Source: Sediminispirochaeta smaragdinae DSM 11293 (GTDB lineage: Bacteria; Spirochaetota; Spirochaetia; DSM-16054; Sediminispirochaetaceae). Taken from it: a stretch of DNA of 64,000 nt. Where the stretch lies: the NCBI RefSeq assembly GCF_000143985.1, contig NC_014364.1, forward strand, positions 3,100,001-3,164,000, given 5' to 3'. Positions 25,233 through 33,001 of this stretch are shown piece by piece. Below the pieces are notes generated by a model, which had not been told where the DNA came from, made no database searches, and was given only the letters and a program-made list of their open reading frames with translations. How positions within the stretch are numbered: the first letter of the stretch is position 1; each line of letters opens with the position of its first letter. Both the position numbers and the translations under genes were made by a program.

Positions 25233-26249
25233 TTACGGATTTGTTGTAGCAGCAGGAGCTGCAGACTCACTGGAATCCTGATGAATCTTCCGTGCCTCAA
25301 GGGCTCTCAGCACCTGGATCTCTCCAAGACGCCGCCATTCAGCGGTCCTTCTTGAGGATTCTCTCGAATCAAGAATACCCCACAAGGCTTCATTATCGAT
25401 ATCTCCGGTACCCGGAATGACTGCCAAGTCATAAGTAACCTTCGCATCTTTGATATAGGTAATGATATCACCGCCTTCCTGGGCCGCATCCTTATAGACG
25501 ATAAACCCGACAAGCCTGCGCATGGGAGTCGTTCTAGGATAAAGTGGGTATTTGTGAAGTTCTCTGTTCCTCACATCGGAGATATAATTGGGGTTTACCC
25601 AACCGAGGGTCCGCCAACCATTAAAATCCATGTAATCAAGGAACATCGTCCTCTCTTCACCCTTCTCATCCTTAAGAATAATACCGAGACCATTGGGAAA
25701 GTTGCTTCCGTACACATCTACGGCAATGCTTTTGATGGCTCCGACGTTCTTTACGACACCATAGCTGTCGAACTTGCTTCCCTCACGATCTGTCTCATCC
25801 TCGACCAAGGTTCCGTCGGCCTGAAGCTGAGTTTTCCGCATGTAACCGGGAATCTCAAAGGGGGGTTTAATAACCGCATACGAGTTGAACGGCTCTTCTG
25901 GAAAATGAATACGAACACCCATTACTGTTTCACCGGCAAACTTGCTTGCCTGCTCACTGACTGGGGCTTCCTTTGTATAGGAAAGCTTTTCGTTCGTTAC
26001 AGTCTGGGAAGAAGAGGCCAGATCGACATCCCAATTCTCAATAGCAAGAGAAGTCTTCATCAACTGCTTTTCCTCATCGGTATAACCGACACCCGCTTTA
26101 CCGGAAAAATCAACTATTGTTGCTTCATTGTTGCCATCTTCAAGATCGGCTGTCAAAGTAGAAAAATCGATGAGAACCGATTCTTCCGCATAAAGTGAGA
26201 AACTCACTGCCAAAAGCATGATGCCGAGAAGAATTCCGAATCGTTTCAT
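25233..26249 (-). CDS. flaA: Flagellar filament outer layer (sheath) protein FlaA
   Basis: Forms the sheath around the FlaB core of spirochaete periplasmic flagella. 338 residues: signal peptide MKRFGILLGIMLLAVSFSLYA, then the FlaA domain with the conserved GVRIHFPEEPFNSYAVIKPP, VDVYGSNFPNGLGIILKD, LDYMDFNGWRTLGWVNPNY and GFIVYKDA segments. The C-terminal tail is variable, Ser/Ala-rich. AAAGGAG lies six bases before the ATG. It has its own near-consensus promoter and a strong terminator, so it can be expressed independently of the GerMN/amidase genes upstream. The amidase–GerMN–flaA order also occurs in Treponema. Confidence 0.97.
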   Translation of the reverse strand: MKRFGILLGIMLLAVSFSLYAEESVLIDFSTLTADLEDGNNEATIVDFSGKAGVGYTDEEKQLMKTSLAIENWDVDLASSSQTVTNEKLSYTKEAPVSEQASKFAGETVMGVRIHFPEEPFNSYAVIKPPFEIPGYMRKTQLQADGTLVEDETDREGSKFDSYGVVKNVGAIKSIAVDVYGSNFPNGLGIILKDEKGEERTMFLDYMDFNGWRTLGWVNPNYISDVRNRELHKYPLYPRTTPMRRLVGFIVYKDAAQEGGDIITYIKDAKVTYDLAVIPGTGDIDNEALWGILDSRESSRRTAEWRRLGEIQVLRALEARKIHQDSSESAAPAATTNP

Positions 26250-26291
26250 CCAGTGCTCCTTTTTATAAACAAGTTACCGTTTCCAACTAAA

Positions 26292-26319
26292 ATTATACGG
26301 AACGGTTTAGGTTTGTCAA
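26292..26319 (-). promoter_or_regulatory. Consensus sigma-70-type promoter of flaA
   Basis: On the minus strand a perfect TTGACA (26314–26319) and perfect TATAAT (26292–26297) are 16 bases apart, about 43 bases before the flaA ATG. It lies just past the stop of the upstream GerMN gene. Such a perfect pair fits the abundance of the sheath protein and indicates housekeeping-sigma rather than FliA or RpoN control. Confidence 0.9.
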
Positions 26320-26335
26320 CGATTTTTCTGGTTTT

Positions 26336-26830
26336 TCACCCCTTCGAAGGCGAGAGTCTTGGCGTTTCACCGTCAATAGTGATGATGATCTTTTCAACAG
26401 AGGGATAATTGAACGTGACGGTCTTCCGGAGTACACCGAGAGCTTCCTGAAAGCTTAACTCGCTATTTTTCGTATCCAGCACCGCCTCGATACTCAAATC
26501 GATATAAGCGGTCTTATCTCTTACCATGACCGTCCGAAGTTTCGTTCCCTCCGCGAAAAGGCGTTCGTTGGTCACCTCAATTGGTCCCAGAAGAATCTCA
26601 TCTACCAAAAGCTCGATATTTCCCTCGAGGTCATCCCTCACGGGAAGGTTTCTGCTCTCACCGGCAACCATGCTCGCTTTATACTGGGGAAAGAAGAACA
26701 CTTTTCTCCTGATCTCTCTTCCCCGAACCAAAAAAAGCGTCAGAGAAAGAAGGAAAAGGGTCAGTAAGAGCAACGACATCCAAGGAACGATTGCCGGGAT
26801 TCGATACTGTTTCGCTACGTGTTTAACCAC
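26336..26830 (-). CDS. Membrane-anchored GerMN-domain protein
   Basis: 164 residues. A basic N-terminus is followed by one membrane segment (WMSLLLLTLFLLSLTLFLV) and an extracytoplasmic GerMN domain (about 60–160), recognised by VDEILLGPI, VMVRDKTAYIDLS, FQEALGVLRKTVTFNYPSV and the closing IDGETPRL. GerMN domains occur in spore germination protein GerM and in cell-wall-associated lipoproteins, often encoded beside amidases as here. GTG start at 26830, 15 bases after the amidase stop. A role in wall remodelling with that amidase, perhaps for periplasmic flagella, is inference. Confidence 0.8.
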   Translation of the reverse strand: MVKHVAKQYRIPAIVPWMSLLLLTLFLLSLTLFLVRGREIRRKVFFFPQYKASMVAGESRNLPVRDDLEGNIELLVDEILLGPIEVTNERLFAEGTKLRTVMVRDKTAYIDLSIEAVLDTKNSELSFQEALGVLRKTVTFNYPSVEKIIITIDGETPRLSPSKG

Positions 26831-26845
26831 AAATAGAACTCCGCC

Positions 26846-27853
26846 TCATTCGCCGAAGCGATTAATAAATCCAACGACGCCATTATAGATGCCCTGGGTC
26901 AGTTTCTTCAAGTAGCCGGCGTCTCCAAGAGAGCGCGCCTCTTCGGGATTCGTGACAAAGCCCAACTCGATAAGCACCGAAGGCATCTTCGCATTACGTA
27001 CAACAAACCACGATTCCTCTTTCAGACCGCGGTTTTCGCTTTTATCGCCGATCATTTGTTCCATCCCAGCCGAAACACTACGGGCGAGAAGGATACTTTC
27101 AACGGTATATTCCTCTTCAAGCATGGTGTTGAGAATGGGAGCGACCTCTCTGGCATTCGGATCAATACTTTCGGGATCGATTAATTCTCTCCGGTAATCC
27201 GGAGGCAGGTACCACACCTCAAAACCGGAAGCCTTGCTATTGAAGGAAGCGTTGGCATGAATCGAGATAAAGACCATCGCCTCGTTTTCCCCCAACTCCA
27301 CCGAATTGGCTATCTCGGTCCGTTCTTCAAGGGTGGGATAGACATCGTCATTTCGAGTCAGCATGATCCGTTTTTCCGGATAGTTCTTCGAAAGCATGGA
27401 ATAGAGCTCTTTGGCAACCTCAAGGACGATGTCCTTTTCTTTGATTACATAAGGCTTTCCATCTATCGTATGGCGACCAACGGCCCCGGGATCTTTACCG
27501 CCGTGACCTGGATCGATAATGATGGTTGTTACGGAGACGGCACTGACATCGGAAACGGGAAAATGCTCTCTTAGTGCGGTGATAAAAGGCTGATCAGCAA
27601 CAAGAGACCCTTCTTTGTTTCTGGTGACGGAACCGCTGCCGATCTCATTCCCATCCAGAAGATAATAGCTTCCGTCGAGGCCAAAGCGTAAAGAATGACC
27701 ACCCCGCTCTAAAACCCCTATCCCAAGATAGGGGTCCCATCTAAAACTCAGACCAAGATTCTCTATTTCCGGCTTCAAAGCCTGCTGCCCAGCTGCGGGA
27801 ATCAGAGCACACAGAAAGAACAGCAGTGCGGCTGCGGCTATGCGTTTTCCCAA
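26846..27853 (-). CDS. N-acetylmuramoyl-L-alanine amidase (Amidase_3)
   Basis: Zinc amidase that cleaves the bond between muramic acid and the stem peptide. The signal peptide and an N-terminal AMIN-like region (about 25–105) are followed by the catalytic domain: IIIDPGHGGKDPGA (first zinc His), VIKEKDIVLEVAKEL (Glu ligand), FISIHANAS (second His) and SVLIELGFVTNPEEA (catalytic Glu). The best start is a TTG at 27853, which overlaps the ATP-grasp stop by 16 bases. In treponemes the same order amidase–GerMN–flaA is found, so it may open peptidoglycan for periplasmic flagella or daughter cell separation. Confidence 0.92.
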   Translation of the reverse strand: MGKRIAAAALLFFLCALIPAAGQQALKPEIENLGLSFRWDPYLGIGVLERGGHSLRFGLDGSYYLLDGNEIGSGSVTRNKEGSLVADQPFITALREHFPVSDVSAVSVTTIIIDPGHGGKDPGAVGRHTIDGKPYVIKEKDIVLEVAKELYSMLSKNYPEKRIMLTRNDDVYPTLEERTEIANSVELGENEAMVFISIHANASFNSKASGFEVWYLPPDYRRELIDPESIDPNAREVAPILNTMLEEEYTVESILLARSVSAGMEQMIGDKSENRGLKEESWFVVRNAKMPSVLIELGFVTNPEEARSLGDAGYLKKLTQGIYNGVVGFINRFGE

Positions 27854-29505
27854 ATTTGTAACTCCCGCCTATAGTCGATATCCCGCTCTCTCCAAGAGCG
27901 GACCGTGTCGATGATCCATACCCCTCCCTGAATGCCTCCCCGCAGAAAAGCCCTCCAGAAAAGCGATCCGAGGAGAAGGCCATCTTGTCCGGACATCCTC
28001 CACTTTTGGAGATCCATGGCAGATACTCCGGTGAGAGCAAGAAGACGATCAAAGCCTTCCCTCAAGCCGAGGCCGTGCCAATCTACGGCAGCCTCGCTTC
28101 TGAGTATCGGCAGAGAGGCAAGGGCAATTGAGTCCGAGAGAGGCGCGGAAGGCCTTTTGCCAACACCGTAGATCGGCTCAAGACGTGAAAGTTCAGCACA
28201 ATTTTCCTCACAGGAAAGAGAATATGCATCGGGGATCCAGGCCTCTTTTTTTCCAAACAGAAAAACCCCGGTCCGTTTTTCACCGGGAACAAGCCGTACA
28301 AAGACCCGACCTGCTCCATCTTGAGCAGAGGAAACAGCCTGATCACGACGGTCCGAGGACGCCAGGACATTTCCGCATTTCTGTACGTTGTTTACCGGAA
28401 AGTTCACCTCACTTCCCGGCTCAATAAGAACAAATATTTCCTTAACGCGCTTGATGGCCCTGGCCTTACCCAGAGATTCCACGGCAGCGACGACACCAGG
28501 TATCGAGATAAAACCTCGCTCGGCACAGGTATGATTGCGCACGGGAGAGGGAAGATTTGCCGGTAATCCGACGGCAATATTCAGGGCACCGGCGGTCGGC
28601 TGCACCCCGCTGGAGAGGGGATAGGTCCAGCCAGACATGAAACCACCGGAAAGTCGTGCGGCAAGCTCCCCGATCCAGGCCTTTCCCCGGCAGAACTTGA
28701 CATCCCCCTTTGCAGCACCATTATCGATTCCAATGGCCTCTACTGCCTTAAGGAATTCCCCCTTTACCTCTTCGATCATGTCGGCAGGAGCGGAAGAGGG
28801 AATAGTATGCCCCATCTCGACAAAATAGGGAGCAAAGGTGATGTGACGATCGGCAATACCGCAAAAACGCACCTGCCCCTTCTCCACCAAGGCGTCGATA
28901 CTGAATTCCGGTCCATCGAGAAACTCTTCAACGATCACCGAACCACTTCGACTGAAACGAAAGGCGTCATCGAGGGCGGAGGAAAGCTCCTCATCATTAT
29001 CAACCCTTCTGACCCCCCGGGCGCCCATGTTGTCGACCGGTTTTACCACAAGGGGATACGATAGCTCTTTGGGAATTTCTTTTTCTCCATCGGCCAATTG
29101 CACGAATCGGGGGACACGGACATTCGCATCGGAAAGAGTTCTTCGCATAAGCGCCTTATCGCTTGCAGCCATGGCTGCCTTGACGGAGATACCGGGAAGC
29201 GTGAGTTTTTCCGCTACACGAGCGACGGTGAGTGAAAAATCGGTACCGGCGGTAAACACCCCATCGATGCCCCCCTCCTTCCGCATCACCTCGGCAGCAT
29301 CGATCATCGCTTCCCATGCCTTCAAATCGACATGGAAGAATCGATCGGCGAGGGAAATACCGGGAGCCTCGTCGGATCCATCGGCCACGGCCACATACCA
29401 CCTCTTCGCCTTTGCAATCCGAATCGCCGGAAGCTGCATAATGCCGCCTCCAAGAATCAAGATACGTTTTTTTGCCGCAGCAGTCTCATTATTCTGGCCT
29501 ATCAT
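27838..29505 (-). CDS. ATP-grasp ligase of the glycan cluster, with C-terminal extension
   Basis: 555 residues. An ATP-grasp fold occupies about residues 14–340: preATP Rossmann part RILILGGGIMQLPAIRIAKA and FTAGTDFSLTVARVAEKL, ATP-binding YPLVVKPVDNMGARGVRRV, VIVEEFLDGPEFSIDAL, and GELAARLSGGFMSG near the metal site. About 200 further residues include a charged region and a tail without known domain. ATP-grasp enzymes join a carboxylate to an amine or similar nucleophile through an acyl phosphate. In a sugar locus this could add an amino acid or acyl group to a nonulosonate or amino sugar, but the substrate is unknown. ATG at 29505 after AGGAG; it overlaps the upstream gene by 17 bases and the amidase by 16. 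Confidence 0.82.
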   Translation of the reverse strand: MIGQNNETAAAKKRILILGGGIMQLPAIRIAKAKRWYVAVADGSDEAPGISLADRFFHVDLKAWEAMIDAAEVMRKEGGIDGVFTAGTDFSLTVARVAEKLTLPGISVKAAMAASDKALMRRTLSDANVRVPRFVQLADGEKEIPKELSYPLVVKPVDNMGARGVRRVDNDEELSSALDDAFRFSRSGSVIVEEFLDGPEFSIDALVEKGQVRFCGIADRHITFAPYFVEMGHTIPSSAPADMIEEVKGEFLKAVEAIGIDNGAAKGDVKFCRGKAWIGELAARLSGGFMSGWTYPLSSGVQPTAGALNIAVGLPANLPSPVRNHTCAERGFISIPGVVAAVESLGKARAIKRVKEIFVLIEPGSEVNFPVNNVQKCGNVLASSDRRDQAVSSAQDGAGRVFVRLVPGEKRTGVFLFGKKEAWIPDAYSLSCEENCAELSRLEPIYGVGKRPSAPLSDSIALASLPILRSEAAVDWHGLGLREGFDRLLALTGVSAMDLQKWRMSGQDGLLLGSLFWRAFLRGGIQGGVWIIDTVRSWRERDIDYRRELQIWENA

Positions 29506-31345
29506 GATAGCGCTCCTGTTTTGTTGCATAGAGTTCAAAGGTATCTCCCAGACGCAAACGAGCTGCAAGAGAATGGAGAAGGCTTTCAGGAAAAGCGCTA
29601 AACGGGAAAGGAAAACGCTCGCTGTGAATACCGGTGGAAACAAGCCTGTCGACACGAAAACCATGGCGGGAAAGCCAGCTGGAAACCTGCTCCGGAGCCA
29701 TGATCGAAAGATGATCCGAAGGACTCGCAGCAAAAAATGCATCAGGCTTACGTCTGGCACTCATGCCGCGAAACGAAGGCGTCGAGAACGCGAATACCCC
29801 CCCGGGACGAAGCAGACGTTGTATCCCTTCAATGACCTGAAAGAGGTTCGGCAGGTGTTCGACTACATACCAAAGGGTAATAACATCATAGTGCGCGGCC
29901 GTTGCTGCAAGGGGGCCGTCAAAAAGTATATCATCGACAGCTCCTGCATAAACAGGAATATCAAGCCGCTCTTTTACATATGATACGGCGCCAGGGGTGA
30001 TCTCGATACCTTCGCAGAAAAACCCTGCATCCCGGGCCGCGGCAAGAAAAGGACCGTAGGCACAGCCGATATCAAGGAGTCTGCGGCCGGAAGTTTTCCC
30101 GATAACGGCGGCGATATGCTCCAAGCGCTGCACAGAAAGGGCCTTGATATGGTCGAAATCCTCCAGATAATCCCGCCCGTATTGGCTCCGGTACTCGGAA
30201 AAGAAATAGTCTTCACCGTATCGGTTTTCAGGAGGAAAGGGATCGAAGAGGGCCATGGCTCCACAGGAGGCACAACGCCGTACCGACCTTTCCTCACTCC
30301 GATGTACCACAGAACTCTCCACACTGTTAAGGCGACGACCGCACAGGGGGCAGACGACGCCTCCTTCGGGCCTCATTGAGAGGATCAACGACTCAACATC
30401 GCGGTCGCAATTCCATCCGTCCCCGGGATTCGGGACATGAAGCCGACTGATCTCCAACCGGGTAAGCGGCCGTTCAGGAAACAGGTGCCGCAGTCGGATT
30501 TCAAGGCGGTCCCGGCCCTTCCGGCCCGACACCCAGCCGAGAGAAGAGAAACCACTCTGTTTGGAAAGGAGCTGATGATACCTTGAGGGGTTGAGCAAAA
30601 GAACGGCAGTACCGCAGGAGACCGCCTCCCAGGCAGTCAGACCAAAAGAACTTATAAGCAGGTCGGATGAACGGAACAGGGGAAGCGGGTCCGGAACCGG
30701 ATCAATCTGCTTTACCCCAGCAGGTAAGGCAAAGGGTTCACCAACGCTTCTGCGAATCACCTGAATCTGTGAAGCCTGGAGATAGGCACCATCGATCAAG
30801 AGTCGGACAATAAGAGGGGTCAAATTCTCAGGGTCCTCCCCCCCGAAGGAAATCAAAACGGACGGGAGATCAGAACTTCTCTTTGTTTCGGCCTCACCAA
30901 CGGAGGGAAGGATACCGATATTTGCTTTCCCTCCCTGTTTACGCTTCGGCAAAAGATCGATCAGATAGGAAAACTTTTGACGGAAGTCGCCTCCCTCATC
31001 GATTCCCACAAGATAACCGAGGGAATCCAGAAACGCCACTTCCTTAGCTGAGGAGGCTCGAAGATCGGCAACGATAAGCGGAGCGGGAGATTCCTCCCCA
31101 CAGAGCATTGGATGCCGGGGAAAATCCTCTAAAGAAAAGAGCAAGCTTGGGTCAACCCCATGGAGAAAAGCAAGCTTCCGCGCATTGACAAGCTGCCCCT
31201 CATCGACGGCAATCAGCACCCTACGTCCCTCGTCACGGGCACGCCTTGCCAGACGAAGGGAGCGGACAATATGGCCGGTACCGCTTCCCCTGCAAAAACG
31301 GGGAACACATACCACCGGAGGGCTTTCTCGTCGATTATCACCCAC
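29489..31345 (-). CDS. SpsG/PseG-like nucleotide-sugar GT-B protein fused to a zinc ribbon and a SAM methyltransferase
   Basis: 618 residues. The N-terminal half (about 10–325) resembles SpsG/PseG: GSGTGHIVRSLRLARRARDEG with the His typical of the family, LISFGGEDPENLT, and SDLLISSFGLTAWEAVSCGT. PseG removes UDP in pseudaminate synthesis. The middle has two Cys pairs (CPLCGRR and CASCG) forming a probable zinc ribbon. The C-terminal third is a class I methyltransferase (RLLDIGCAYGPFLAAA, WYVVEHLPN, LRPGGVFAFSTPS). The GTG at 31345 with GGGAG eight bases upstream is preferred over an ATG at 31375 and overlaps the SpsF-like stop by eight bases. The fusion suggests the same sugar is released and methylated. 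Confidence 0.82.
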   Translation of the reverse strand: MGDNRRESPPVVCVPRFCRGSGTGHIVRSLRLARRARDEGRRVLIAVDEGQLVNARKLAFLHGVDPSLLFSLEDFPRHPMLCGEESPAPLIVADLRASSAKEVAFLDSLGYLVGIDEGGDFRQKFSYLIDLLPKRKQGGKANIGILPSVGEAETKRSSDLPSVLISFGGEDPENLTPLIVRLLIDGAYLQASQIQVIRRSVGEPFALPAGVKQIDPVPDPLPLFRSSDLLISSFGLTAWEAVSCGTAVLLLNPSRYHQLLSKQSGFSSLGWVSGRKGRDRLEIRLRHLFPERPLTRLEISRLHVPNPGDGWNCDRDVESLILSMRPEGGVVCPLCGRRLNSVESSVVHRSEERSVRRCASCGAMALFDPFPPENRYGEDYFFSEYRSQYGRDYLEDFDHIKALSVQRLEHIAAVIGKTSGRRLLDIGCAYGPFLAAARDAGFFCEGIEITPGAVSYVKERLDIPVYAGAVDDILFDGPLAATAAHYDVITLWYVVEHLPNLFQVIEGIQRLLRPGGVFAFSTPSFRGMSARRKPDAFFAASPSDHLSIMAPEQVSSWLSRHGFRVDRLVSTGIHSERFPFPFSAFPESLLHSLAARLRLGDTFELYATKQERYHDRPE

Positions 31346-32045
31346 GCCCGTTGCTCCCTTCTTCTTCAGATGCACGGTACCATGAAATGAGCCGTTGTAC
31401 CGGTATGGGCTCTCCGGTATAGCACTCCCGAAAAATACGGGAGAGATAACGATAATCTTCCGGGGTATCCAGGGTCACTCGCATATCCGGCAGGGAAAGG
31501 GCTACAGGGGCCTGGGGTCTGGCAATAAGAAATCGTTCGGGTCGATGATACAGGAAGGGAGCGACATGCTCCCGCTCATAGGGATCGGTGCTCTCCTTAT
31601 CCGCCAAACGCAAGGCATCCGCCCTCATCACCTCAACACCGGTGCCAAGGGGTGGGCCAAGAAAGCCGCAATAATCCCAGCTGTGGAGCTGCTGGAGTTC
31701 GAGAAGTTGTGATGCGAGGGAAGCACTGACCAGGGGATTGTCCCCGGTTGCCCGTAGAATACGGTCAAACCCCCTGCCTTCAATGGCCAGGGCAAAACGC
31801 TTGAGAACATCCTCTTTGGGCCCTGTAAAAAGTTCAAAATCCCACTTTTCGGCAAGAGACTGGAGCTTGGAAGCACTATCGGCATCAGTAACAAGAATCC
31901 TATCGGCAGCAGGGACCAAGAGAAGAGAGCGCATGGCATGCTCGACAACGGTTAAATCGCCCAAAGCAAGGAGGGCCTTTCCCGGGAGCCTCGTGGAATC
32001 CAGGCGCACTTGCAGCAGAACCGCATCCTTTGTGGTACTACTCAT
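31338..32045 (-). CDS. SpsF/CMP-KDO-synthetase-family cytidylyltransferase-like protein
   Basis: 235 residues, GT-A fold of the CMP-sugar activating family. VLLQVRLDSTRLPGKALLAL is the SpsF variant of the nucleotide-binding P-loop-like start. RATGDNPLV carries the metal-binding Asp, and TDPYEREHVAPFLY and RVTLDTPEDYRYL close the active site as in SpsF and NeuA-like proteins. It probably couples a nine- or eight-carbon sugar acid, or an amino sugar, to CMP. The ATG at 32045 overlaps the upstream stop by four bases and has GGGAG eight bases before it. Together with a NeuB-like gene at 6.5 kb and the SpsG-like neighbour it points to a nonulosonate-type product. Confidence 0.85.
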   Translation of the reverse strand: MSSTTKDAVLLQVRLDSTRLPGKALLALGDLTVVEHAMRSLLLVPAADRILVTDADSASKLQSLAEKWDFELFTGPKEDVLKRFALAIEGRGFDRILRATGDNPLVSASLASQLLELQQLHSWDYCGFLGPPLGTGVEVMRADALRLADKESTDPYEREHVAPFLYHRPERFLIARPQAPVALSLPDMRVTLDTPEDYRYLSRIFRECYTGEPIPVQRLISWYRASEEEGSNGRG

Positions 32046-33001
32046 TCGGCAGTCTCCCACAGGTCCGTCACACTGCGGGCATCTCGGCAGAAACGAAACC
32101 GGTTTTCCCGGACCCAATGGGAAGCATCGCGGAATTCCCTGATCCTGGAAAAAATCGAACCTCCTTGCTTTCCTGCATAGGGTAAAAAGCGTCCTGCCGG
32201 CAAGACGCCGGCATCCCCATCGAAGCGGACGGCAAGATTTTTCAGATAAAAGCGGCCATAGCTCGCATCAGGGGTGGTATCCTCCGCCTCATGGTCACCA
32301 AGATAGCGAACGCGGAAGGAGGTGGAACAAAGCAGTTTTTCTCCCCACATATGGGTCCGAAACCCGAAATCCATTTTCTGCCAGTGGGGATTGGAGATCA
32401 GGGCATCGTACCCTCCAAGCAGGAGGAAACGTTCCCGTTCGTAGAGGCCACAGTAATCGAAGGGGAAGAGAGAGGGAACAGCATCGGCGCTCGGCACCAT
32501 GGGAAGCGTCTTGAGCCTGTTGCGATAAAAGGCAGGCGCGGCAATGGAAGGAACCGTTTCGAGCTTTGGTGATTGGAGATGAGGAACCGTACAAAGCCGT
32601 TCCTGGGACAATATTCGTGAAAGGAGCCCTTCGGAAAGGGGGCCGGGCAGCATATCATTCCAAAGCACGAGGACAAGTCGGCCCTGGGCCTCCTTCATAC
32701 CGAGATTTACCGCCTCCCCCGCCGAAACCCTTTGGTGCAGCAAGAGAAAACAGACCTGGGGATATCTAGCCGAAAGGGCCTCAACATCGAAGGACCGTTC
32801 TTGCCCCTCCACAGAGATAATCTCGAAATTCCCTATACGCTCAAGTTCCCGAAAATAATCGTTCCGATAGGGACGCCCTCCCCTATTGAGAACAACCAGA
32901 GATAAAAGGGGCGGAATGGTAAGCTTTCGGTCTTCGCGTTTCTTCCCGACGATGGTATAGGGAAGACGCGAATCGTCAGAAATTAAATGTGTAGTACTCA
33001 T
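32042..33001 (-). CDS. Putative glycosyltransferase (GT-A-like) of the glycan cluster
   Basis: 319 residues. The central part resembles family 2 glycosyltransferases: LSLVVLNRGGRPYRNDYFRE, VSAGEAVNLGMKEAQGRLVLVLWNDM (the end of the nucleotide-sugar region, with ND replacing the usual DxD), FDYCGLYERERFLLLGGYDA and HWQKMDFGFRTHMWG. It most likely transfers the activated sugar to a protein or glycan, but a degenerate, non-catalytic role cannot be excluded. The ATG at 33001 lies inside the 3' end of the radical SAM gene (26-base overlap) after GAGGG. No membrane segment or signal peptide, so it acts in the cytoplasm. Confidence 0.7.
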   Translation of the reverse strand: MSTTHLISDDSRLPYTIVGKKREDRKLTIPPLLSLVVLNRGGRPYRNDYFRELERIGNFEIISVEGQERSFDVEALSARYPQVCFLLLHQRVSAGEAVNLGMKEAQGRLVLVLWNDMLPGPLSEGLLSRILSQERLCTVPHLQSPKLETVPSIAAPAFYRNRLKTLPMVPSADAVPSLFPFDYCGLYERERFLLLGGYDALISNPHWQKMDFGFRTHMWGEKLLCSTSFRVRYLGDHEAEDTTPDASYGRFYLKNLAVRFDGDAGVLPAGRFLPYAGKQGGSIFSRIREFRDASHWVRENRFRFCRDARSVTDLWETAE

